NCBI GenBank assembly: GCA_038207155.1
Contig: JBBRAB010000020.1
Span: 1 to 64,000, forward strand
DNA length: 64,000 nt
Direction: 5' to 3'
From: FEN-1139 sp038207155
GTDB lineage: Bacteria > Myxococcota_A > Polyangia > Polyangiales > Polyangiaceae
A program made the translations under genes and the position numbers. The notes beneath the pieces are model-generated. The model saw only the letters and a list, made by a program, of their open reading frames with translations, made no database searches and was not told the origin of the DNA. The number at the start of each line of letters is the position of its first letter. The first letter of the stretch is position 1. Shown piece after piece: positions 25,642 to 32,458 of this stretch.

Positions 25642-26366
25642 TCAGACGCCGTACTTCCATTTGTGGGTTCTTCGTGGTCACGCTGCTGACGACCTCGGCG
25701 CTCGCCGAAGTCGTCGGGCCCAGGTTGCCGCCGCTGGTGGACTGGTCGCAAGCGGCGCCATGGGCTCACGACGCCTTCGATCGACAGCGCGAAGAGGCAC
25801 CCATGGTGTCAACTCCTCCGCCGGCCGGGCGCGACGACGGCGTCTATGGACGCTTTGATGGGACCGTGTCGTTTTCTCCAGGTCTGGGCGTGGAAGCGAG
25901 CCAGGAAGGTCTCGGCGGGACCCTTGGACTGCGCGCATTTGTGCTCCACACGGTCGGAGTCTCCGGGCAGTACCGCGACGGACGCCTCATGCCGTTTGGC
26001 AAGAGCACGGACTATCGAGGCGGAGTCATCGCGATCGAGCTCCGCCCGCTGTTTCTACTGCGTTGGTCGAAAGACTGGGAGCAGGGCCCCAGTTGGCTTG
26101 ATCTGACCCTGGATTCGCTCACGCTCGGGGTCGGCGGCTATAGCGATCAACGGGCCAAGGGCGACCTGCTCGAACAGGGCGTTTACAGCTCGCTCAGCTT
26201 TGGGTTTCCGCTGCTGGGGCGCGCGCTGGGTCCATGGCTGTGCCTTGAGGGCAATCAGCGCTGGGGCAGCGCCGTGGTCAGTTCGCTCCCCGCGCGTCTC
26301 GGCGGACTGCTGCGGCTCGAGTGGACGTTCGGAACCGACGAACGAGTGTCCGAGCGCTCACGCTAG
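25638..26366 (+). CDS. Exported protein, likely small outer-membrane beta barrel
   Basis: 242 residues, no family recognised. A signal peptide (MIRRRTSICGFFVVTLLTTSALA) is followed by about 200 residues of short beta strands with Gly turns (GLGVEASQEGLGGTLGLRAFVLHTVGVSGQY, VIAIELRPLFLLRW, LTLGVGGYSDQ) and a final strand ending LRLEWTFG. It is translationally coupled to the HD hydrolase upstream although the two proteins act in different compartments. It overlaps the end of the convergent porin gene by four bases. Confidence 0.65.
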   Translation: MIRRRTSICGFFVVTLLTTSALAEVVGPRLPPLVDWSQAAPWAHDAFDRQREEAPMVSTPPPAGRDDGVYGRFDGTVSFSPGLGVEASQEGLGGTLGLRAFVLHTVGVSGQYRDGRLMPFGKSTDYRGGVIAIELRPLFLLRWSKDWEQGPSWLDLTLDSLTLGVGGYSDQRAKGDLLEQGVYSSLSFGFPLLGRALGPWLCLEGNQRWGSAVVSSLPARLGGLLRLEWTFGTDERVSERSR

Positions 26367-27658
26367 TAGACGAGCTGCACTTGCACCGCCAACTGCGTCA
26401 TCGAGAGCTCATAGCGACGCGACGTGACCAGATCTCCCATTTGGGAAAACGCGTTGGCGCGCGCACTCACGTCAACCCGTAGCAGATCGACTGAGAAACG
26501 CATGGCAGGATTTGGAAAGAAATTGACGGCCGCGCCATACATGCTGCGTCGTCCGCCCGCGGTTTCCACGTTGGCATCCAGAAATTCTGCGCGGATTGCG
26601 GGAACGAGCAGGCGTTTTCCAAGAGGAATGGCGCGCGACAGGGTTGAACCGACGGAAGCAAAGTGGCAGCCGCGCTGCGGACAGTCGCCCCCTGCAGCGG
26701 AAACCGGGCTCGCGCCCATCGAAATGAGGTCCGTGCGGCGCCCGTACATCCCCTCGAGCCGCGACTCAAAGCCGAGCCAGCGCCCGGTGGCATCCACGCC
26801 GAGCGCGAGCCCTTTGTCCAGGTCATCCACCGGCAAATCCTGCTGACCCTCGAGGCGCTTGCTGCGCTGCGGACGATACGCAGCACCTAGTCCAAAACGC
26901 CAACCAGACACAGCCTGAGTCTCGGCCCGCGCCGACAGCAACCCAACCGGGGAGGCATACGGGCCCTTTGTGCCACCGGCAAAAGAAGCCAACTGCAGGG
27001 ACAGGTACTTGCCCTTCTTGCCGAACGGATGGGCTTTGAGTTCAAGTCCGGTGTCTCGCCCAGCGTAGCCCTGCTGCTTGATGAGCGCGTCGGTGGGTCC
27101 GAGGTTCAGAAACTCGAACTCCGAGACTGAGATTAGCTCGAGTAGTCCGAAAGGTCGCTTGAAGAGTCCCGCGCGTAGCCACAGGCGACTGAGCAGCTTC
27201 TGCTCAACATAGGCAAATTTGACCGCGTCTTTCTGGTTTTTGCGCAGCAGCTCTGCGACGTCGACCACCACCCGGCCAACTGTGCCGGGGGTCGGACGCA
27301 TCCCAAATCGCAGAAATGCGCGTTCCACCCGATAGCCGTCATTGCTGCGCGCTTCGAAGCGATCGAGTTGACGCTCGAGCAGCGGAAGTCGGGTGCTCGA
27401 ATCCAGCCAGGAATGCTCGTAGCGAGCCTGCACCAGCGCGCCAAACCGAAACCCGTCCTTGGTGTCCGTCTCGCGAACGACATCTCCAGCGTCCGCCGGC
27501 GGCAGCGGCTGGGCAAACGCCGGCGCAGAAAAGCTGACAAGGCCCAGGAGCGTCCCGAGCAGGACCGCCAGGTGGCCACCACGACACGCCGCGCGCAGGC
27601 CAAGCACGCGCACCTTACCCGCGCTCACAGCTGAGCACGGCTTCACGCTAGACTCCAT
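26363..27658 (-). CDS. Porin-like outer-membrane protein (phosphate-selective porin O/P type)
   Basis: About 431 residues from the ATG at 27658. A signal peptide (LAVLLGTLLGLVSFSAPAFAQ) is followed by FRFGALVQARYEHSW, RVERAFLRFGMRPTPG, LWLRAGLFKRPFGLLE and repeated amphipathic strands. These fit the OprO/OprP-like family: an Arg/Phe-rich first strand followed by RPFG. The barrel closes with LAVQVQLVY. The start lies within the last codons of the TerB-like gene, an 11-base overlap that suggests coupling. Substrate is unknown. Confidence 0.75.
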   Translation of the reverse strand: MESSVKPCSAVSAGKVRVLGLRAACRGGHLAVLLGTLLGLVSFSAPAFAQPLPPADAGDVVRETDTKDGFRFGALVQARYEHSWLDSSTRLPLLERQLDRFEARSNDGYRVERAFLRFGMRPTPGTVGRVVVDVAELLRKNQKDAVKFAYVEQKLLSRLWLRAGLFKRPFGLLELISVSEFEFLNLGPTDALIKQQGYAGRDTGLELKAHPFGKKGKYLSLQLASFAGGTKGPYASPVGLLSARAETQAVSGWRFGLGAAYRPQRSKRLEGQQDLPVDDLDKGLALGVDATGRWLGFESRLEGMYGRRTDLISMGASPVSAAGGDCPQRGCHFASVGSTLSRAIPLGKRLLVPAIRAEFLDANVETAGGRRSMYGAAVNFFPNPAMRFSVDLLRVDVSARANAFSQMGDLVTSRRYELSMTQLAVQVQLVY

Positions 27659-28010
27659 GTGCAGCAGCCATCGCCGCACATATCTCTTCCTCGGTCGCGG
27701 CGAGTTGGCGACAAAGCTCGGCGAACGCTCGGCGCTCGGCGTCGGTTTGACTCCCGTCCGCATGGGTCAGCAGCGCCCCGTTTTGCAGCAGTAGCTCGCG
27801 ATCTTGTGCAAGCACCTGGTCCCAAGCCACGTCCGTCAGCTGACGCGGCCGCGCCGCCCAAGCCAAAATCTCAGCCTCTTGCTGCTCGGGCGCACCGAAC
27901 GCCACCAGCATCCCCTCGAGGACGCCGTGTTCGGGCGCGTCAGCGACACCATCAGCCCAGGCGAGGGCAACCAGGGCTCGAACTACGGCCAGTTCTGATT
28001 CCGTCAGCAT
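27648..28010 (-). CDS. TerB-like (tellurite-resistance family) domain protein
   Basis: 120 residues, mostly one TerB helical domain: LTESELAVVRALVALAWADGVADAPEHGVLEGML, then EQQEAEIL and LLTHADGSQTDAERRAFAELC. The acidic pair patterns (ADG, DGxxxxxE) are typical of TerB metal-binding helices. The frame is open far upstream, but the coding signal begins at the ATG at 28010. The gene overlaps the start of the porin gene. No other ter genes are near, so a tellurite role is not implied. Confidence 0.7.
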   Translation of the reverse strand: MLTESELAVVRALVALAWADGVADAPEHGVLEGMLVAFGAPEQQEAEILAWAARPRQLTDVAWDQVLAQDRELLLQNGALLTHADGSQTDAERRAFAELCRQLAATEEEICAAMAAAHGV

Positions 28011-28074
28011 CCGCGCGAGGCTATCACGATTCGACGCAGCTTGACCCCACGCTTGACGGCGACAGACTGCGGGC

Positions 28075-28770
28075 ATGCCCAAGCCCCCCCCCCCCGATCC
28101 ACGACAAGTCGTCGAAGCCAGCTTTCTAGCTGCGGCCGCCGACGCTGGGCAGCTCCCTCCCCCAGCCCTGGTGGAGCTGGCCTTCGCGGGTCGGTCCAAC
28201 GTTGGCAAGAGCAGTCTGATGAACGCGCTCGTGCAACGCCACAAGCTCGTCCGTACCAGCAGCACCCCCGGCTGTACTCGCACGGTGAGTTTTTTTGCAA
28301 CGACCTGTCGCGACGGAGCGCAGATGACGCTCGTGGATCTGCCGGGTTACGGCTACGCGCAGCGCTCGCGCATGGAGCGCAATGCTTGGGCGGAGCTGAT
28401 CGAGAACTACCTACTCGAACGCCCCAGTCTGCGCGTCGTGTCGGTCTTGGTGGACATCCGTCGCGAGCTTGAGGACGACGATCGACATCTGCTCGAAATG
28501 CTGAAGGCACCTCCGCGCACTCAGCGCCCCAAGCTCGAAGTCGTGCTCGTCGCGACCAAGCTCGATCGCCTGGCGATGAAGGACCGAAAGCTTCGGCTCA
28601 CGACGCTCGAGCAGGTATCAGGACAGCCGGTGTTCGCAGTGAGTGTCGAAGACGCCGCCAGCATTCGCCGCCTGTGGCAACGACTGCGACAACTCGCAGG
28701 CGTCGAGGTCCCGCCGCCGCCGCGCGAATTTGCCACAAAACCCGGGCAAGCTGCGATCCGCGAGGAGTGA
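28075..28770 (+). CDS. engB: Ribosome-biogenesis GTP-binding protein EngB (YsxC/YihA)
   Basis: 231 residues. G1 is GRSNVGKSS, G2 TPGCTRTVSFF, G3 DLPGYGYAQ and G4 TKLD. The FAGRSNVGKSSLMNAL start and PGYGYA motif are diagnostic for EngB, an essential GTPase in 50S assembly. Codons 4-7 contain an unbroken run of 12 cytosines (28084-28095, four prolines), which makes the start region prone to slippage or sequencing error. It is divergent from the TerB-like gene. Confidence 0.95.
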   Translation: MPKPPPPDPRQVVEASFLAAAADAGQLPPPALVELAFAGRSNVGKSSLMNALVQRHKLVRTSSTPGCTRTVSFFATTCRDGAQMTLVDLPGYGYAQRSRMERNAWAELIENYLLERPSLRVVSVLVDIRRELEDDDRHLLEMLKAPPRTQRPKLEVVLVATKLDRLAMKDRKLRLTTLEQVSGQPVFAVSVEDAASIRRLWQRLRQLAGVEVPPPPREFATKPGQAAIREE

Positions 28771-28801
28771 AACATCAACGCCCTGAGCGCAGCTCGGGAC
28801 G

Positions 28802-29503
28802 CTACGGAACGCGACCGTAGCCGTCGGTCTGGCTGAGTTCGGTATGGCAGTCGCCGTACACTTCAAACTGAAACCGCGTACTCGGAACGCTCACACGCCA
28901 GGCTGGACCGACGCGCGACCGATAGTACTCAAATCGAAGCGCGCGATCAGTCGGCGCTGCGCGCAGCAGAGCCTCATTCCAGAGCTCGCGCGGACCGCAC
29001 ACCGGATCGGGCAATGGCTCGACCATCGCCTTGGCACAGTGGGTGTACGGGCGATCTGGCTCGGCCACCAATCCCTCGTACCGAAGCCGCACCACCTGCA
29101 GCCCGCAGAACGAACTGCGGCGAAGTTGGTCGCCGTCGAGCCTCGGCTGCGGACCCATACCGGACATGCTCTGAAATACGTAGCGCGCGCCAGCATTGGC
29201 TTGCCCCGGTGCAAAGAGTCCATCTCGGCCCACGGCATCAAGTACCAGGCCGCGCAGCTCAGGGCGACGCGACAGCCTGCGCACGGCCGCGATACTCCGA
29301 ACTGGATCGACCTGCGACGGCCAGCCCTGGAGGCCAGCAGTCGTTGGCGGAGGCGGCGGCCCTGAATACTCGGGCTCAGTCAAATGGCGCGAGAACCGCG
29401 ACAGCCCGAGCGACAACACGAACACCACGCCGAGCAGCCAGGCGCCCCGAAGAAAATCCGGAGTCCGCCAGGGTCGCTCAGCGCCGGCGATTGAAATCCA
29501 CAT
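28802..29503 (-). CDS. Membrane-anchored protein of unknown function
   Basis: 233 residues, family not recognised. One N-terminal membrane helix (about 19-34, RGAWLLGVVFVLSLGLSRF) is followed by a Pro-rich spacer and a soluble part that ends with VPSTRFQFEVYGDCHTEL. Four or five Cys in the soluble part could form disulfides if it is exported. The ATG at 29503 is chosen. It is convergent with engB. Confidence 0.6.
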   Translation of the reverse strand: MWISIAGAERPWRTPDFLRGAWLLGVVFVLSLGLSRFSRHLTEPEYSGPPPPPTTAGLQGWPSQVDPVRSIAAVRRLSRRPELRGLVLDAVGRDGLFAPGQANAGARYVFQSMSGMGPQPRLDGDQLRRSSFCGLQVVRLRYEGLVAEPDRPYTHCAKAMVEPLPDPVCGPRELWNEALLRAAPTDRALRFEYYRSRVGPAWRVSVPSTRFQFEVYGDCHTELSQTDGYGRVP

Positions 29504-29627
29504 GGACGCCGGCGGGCGTAGCTCAGGCCCAGGACAGTTGCCAGCCCGACACCCCGCCTCGACCTGCTTCAGCTCGTCTCGCTGTTGGGTGGAATCTCCC
29601 GAGAAGTCCTGAACCGAAAAAAGTCGT

Positions 29628-29656
29628 TTGCGAGACCGCCGGGCATGGGCTATTCA
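29628..29656 (+). promoter_or_regulatory. Sigma70-type promoter of tRNA-Val
   Basis: TTGCGA (29628-29633) and TATTCA (29651-29656) are separated by 17 bases, close to the housekeeping consensus. The predicted start site is about 40 bases before the tRNA. Confidence 0.55.
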
Positions 29657-29703
29657 CCCGTCGCGTCGGGGATGCCCCCGCGCAGTCCGGGGCTCTCCCC
29701 AAT

Positions 29704-29775
29704 GGGCGCATAACTCAGGGGTAGAGTGCGTTCTTCACACGGACGAAGCCGCAGGTTCAAGCCCTGCTGTGCCCA
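29704..29775 (+). tRNA. tRNA-Val (anticodon CAC)
   Basis: Acceptor GGGCGCA pairs with TGTGCCC (one G-U). The D arm is ACTCAGGGGTAGAGT. The anticodon stem CGTTC/GGACG closes the loop TTCACAC, so the anticodon is CAC. The T arm is GCAGG-TTCAAGC-CCTGC and the discriminator base is A. The 3' CCA is not encoded. Confidence 0.92.
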
Positions 29776-29870
29776 CCCAATGTCACGAGGTCGGACTAGT
29801 TTCGGCCTCGTGGCGTTTTGTCACCCGGAGATCTGTCGACATCGCTTCGATCGGGGCTAGCCTCGGGAGC

Positions 29871-30167
29871 GTGAGGGGTTCCTCGACGATTGTCAGCCTG
29901 GGTCTTGTTGCAGTCATGGGCTGCCAAGCAACCTTCGTTGGAACACGCGGCCCGCAGCAGTCGACCCAAGAGACGCGATACCTGCATCACTTTCTGTGGG
30001 GAACAGCCGGCCGCGATGAGGTTCGCATCAGCGAGCTCTGCGGCTCGAAATCGCTTCGCCGGATGCAGCTTGACTCGCCAGCCTTGAGCTGGTTGTTCGC
30101 GCTGACGTCCCTGGGGCTCTACACCCCCCGACGTCTCACCGTCGAGTGCGTGGAGATGAGCCCCTGA
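29871..30167 (+). CDS. Bor-family lipoprotein, first of a tandem pair
   Basis: 98 residues from a GTG at 29871. A lipoprotein signal peptide (RGSSTIVSLGLVAVMGC) is followed by the pattern of lambda Bor: HHFLWG, ISELCGS, then LFALTSLGLYTPRRLTVEC, which matches the C-terminal LGIYTP plus Cys segment. Bor and its relative Iss are outer-membrane lipoproteins linked to serum survival. The GTG is chosen because it gives an ideal signal peptide; the longer frame overlaps the tRNA. The stop overlaps the next start as TGATG. Confidence 0.7.
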   Translation: MRGSSTIVSLGLVAVMGCQATFVGTRGPQQSTQETRYLHHFLWGTAGRDEVRISELCGSKSLRRMQLDSPALSWLFALTSLGLYTPRRLTVECVEMSP

Positions 30168-30607
30168 TGCTGGCGCGAGCAGAGCGACGAGCCCTGGGTT
30201 GTCTGTCATTCGTGGCTACAGCCCTGTTCGCCCTCACGGGCTGCATGCGGACCACGTTGAGAACCGAGCACCCACCGGGGCTCAGTCCGCGCGATTGGGA
30301 TCGCCGCTGGCACCACGCCATGCTGCTGGGAGCGGTTGAAACCTCCCCCCCCGTCGATCTCGCAGCCATCTGCCCCAAGGGTTGGTCGGAGCTCGACTAC
30401 AGCCTTGATCTGATGCAGACGTGGATCGCGGTGCTAACGCTTGGCATTTACTACCCGAGCACGATCACCCTGGTCTGCGCGGCTCCAGCAGGACCCCCAA
30501 CCACGGGCGCGTATTTGCCCGCGCCCGTGAGCTCGACCGGGCTAACCTATCCGCCGGACCTTCCGGCCCCGCCGGTCTCGCGTCTCAAGCACCCGGACTG
30601 GGATTGA
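30167..30607 (+). CDS. Bor-like lipoprotein, second of a tandem pair
   Basis: 146 residues from the ATG at 30167. A signal peptide with lipobox (LSFVATALFALTGC) precedes WDRRWHHAMLLGAVE, LAAICPKGWSEL and IAVLTLGIYYPSTITLVCA, the Bor-like HH and LGIY-P motifs with a Cys pair. A 35-residue Pro-rich tail is extra compared with Bor. It is coupled to the first Bor-like gene, and the two are clear paralogues in layout though not close in sequence. Confidence 0.65.
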   Translation: MLARAERRALGCLSFVATALFALTGCMRTTLRTEHPPGLSPRDWDRRWHHAMLLGAVETSPPVDLAAICPKGWSELDYSLDLMQTWIAVLTLGIYYPSTITLVCAAPAGPPTTGAYLPAPVSSTGLTYPPDLPAPPVSRLKHPDWD

Positions 30608-30718
30608 GCCGGTTTCACCGTTTTTCGCCGCAGGGCGCGCGGCGTCATGAACGGCCAACAAGTACGGCGCGAGTGATTTAGGCCCCAAGCGCCCCGAACG
30701 GCTCTAAACTCGGCGCCC

Positions 30719-32380
30719 GTGACACGCTCGTTCGGTTCGCTTCTCACCCTTGCCCTGCTCGTTCCGTCGGTCGCTACCGCCGAGACGGCCGCGGCTTCGC
30801 CTGCCCGGACGACTCCCGTAGGCGGGCAGGCCACCTACCCGTCCATCAGTTCGCCGACGGCCAGCCCGTTTGCGTTCTGGCTCGCTGACCCGAGGCGAAG
30901 TCCCGAACCGGCCGAGCCCGAGCTGGTGCGCGTACGGATCCACGGCGAGTATCAAGCGCGCTACACGGAACTCTCGTCGCTGCCCCTGGAATCCTATGGG
31001 CTCGAGGGTGCGGGCCCCACGCTCGGACAAGCGCGCCGCGCTCAACAGTGGCTGCGCCTGACGCCGAGTGTCTCGTACCGTCGCAACCTGACGCTGACGA
31101 TGCAGGCGGATGTCCCGACGGGCATGCTGGTTGGCCATGAGAATCGCGGTGTGTACCCGGATCCTCAGCCGCTCTCCGATCGCATGCCGATGTCGTTTGC
31201 AGGTCGCTGGCTCTACGTCGACATCGCGGCGGGGCCGGGACTCCTACGCATCGGGCAGCAACCGGCGCGCTGGGGCTCCGGACTGCTCGTCGCAGACGGC
31301 GACGAGCGTCAGATGTTCGGCGATGCGCGCGTCGGCACGATCGTCGAGCGCATCGCGTGGCAAGGTCGTCCGCTCGGGCGCACCAAACCACTGGAACTAC
31401 TGGTCGCCTCCGACCTCGTGTTTTCCGACGGTCAGACGTCACTAGTGCGTGGCGACCGTGAGCTGAGAGCTAATCTCGGACTGTCGTACGTGAGCAAATC
31501 CGGGGATCGCCTCGGGCTGCTGTTGGTCGGAAAATCGCGAAAACCGCACCAGTCTGACCGCGTTGCGAGTGAGCTTGCCCCGAGTGAACGCACCGTCACC
31601 GTGGACCTAGCCGGACAGACCCGGCTAGCAATTCCCGGCCACAGCACGGTACTGATTGCGGAAGGTGAAGCGGCCGTCGAACTCGGACGCAGCGAGCTCG
31701 ACGGAGCCGTGGCGGGCAATCCGGCGACCAACCGCGTGCAGCGATACGGGGCGCTCTCGCGCATCGGTTTGGTGACCTGGCGTAGCGACCCCAATCGCCG
31801 CGGCATCGGCAGCGCACTGCTTCTCGAATGGGGCTATGCATCAGGCGATGCGGCACCGAACGATGGCGTCGATCGTCAGTTCACCGCGCATCCCGGGCGC
31901 AGGATTGGCATTGTCCTGTTTGACGAGGTCCTGCGCTGGAAGTCAGCTCGCGCTTCGGCTGCAGAGTCTGAGCATTTTTCGGCCGCCGGACTTCCGAGCG
32001 ATCCGCGGCGCACGGCTTCTGGTGGCGGAGTGACGAACGCCGTTTATCTGGGACCCCAACTCCTTCATCGACCCACGCCAGCTCTCGACCTTCGTCTCGG
32101 CATGCTGGTCGCTCAGGCTGCCAGCGACGTGGTAGATCGGGCGCGGCTTCGTCGCACCGGCGGCTACGTCAATTTTGACGGAGGCTCGCCAACGAGTCGC
32201 GATCTTGGGCTTGAGCTGGACGCTGCAGTTGAGTACCGCATCTCGCTTGCCCCAGGCATCGGAACCTCGCTTGGTGCTGAAGGCGGAGTGCTGTTCCCCG
32301 GTCGTGCGTTGGCCAATTCGGCGGGCGAACCTCTGGGAACGCAGTCGCTCGCACGAGCGCGATTCGGCTTCTATTTCTGA
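30719..32380 (+). CDS. Exported protein, candidate outer-membrane beta barrel
   Basis: 553 residues, no family recognised with confidence. A signal peptide (SFGSLLTLALLVPSVATAETA) is followed by a low-complexity spacer and many beta-type segments with alternating polarity (LRLTPSVSYRRNLTLTMQADV, LLLVASDLVFSDGQ, LRANLGLSYVSKSGDRLGLLLVG). The final strand ARARFGFYF ends in an aromatic residue, as barrel proteins do. The frame starts with GTG. It stands alone, after a 110-base gap from the Bor-like genes. Confidence 0.65.
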   Translation: MTRSFGSLLTLALLVPSVATAETAAASPARTTPVGGQATYPSISSPTASPFAFWLADPRRSPEPAEPELVRVRIHGEYQARYTELSSLPLESYGLEGAGPTLGQARRAQQWLRLTPSVSYRRNLTLTMQADVPTGMLVGHENRGVYPDPQPLSDRMPMSFAGRWLYVDIAAGPGLLRIGQQPARWGSGLLVADGDERQMFGDARVGTIVERIAWQGRPLGRTKPLELLVASDLVFSDGQTSLVRGDRELRANLGLSYVSKSGDRLGLLLVGKSRKPHQSDRVASELAPSERTVTVDLAGQTRLAIPGHSTVLIAEGEAAVELGRSELDGAVAGNPATNRVQRYGALSRIGLVTWRSDPNRRGIGSALLLEWGYASGDAAPNDGVDRQFTAHPGRRIGIVLFDEVLRWKSARASAAESEHFSAAGLPSDPRRTASGGGVTNAVYLGPQLLHRPTPALDLRLGMLVAQAASDVVDRARLRRTGGYVNFDGGSPTSRDLGLELDAAVEYRISLAPGIGTSLGAEGGVLFPGRALANSAGEPLGTQSLARARFGFYF

Positions 32381-32458
32381 GTCTCACTGAACGCTTCGCT
32401 CGCTAACGGCGGCGAAATGGCCTTGTGCCGTTGCCCACTAGCGATGGCGCGCGATGCG

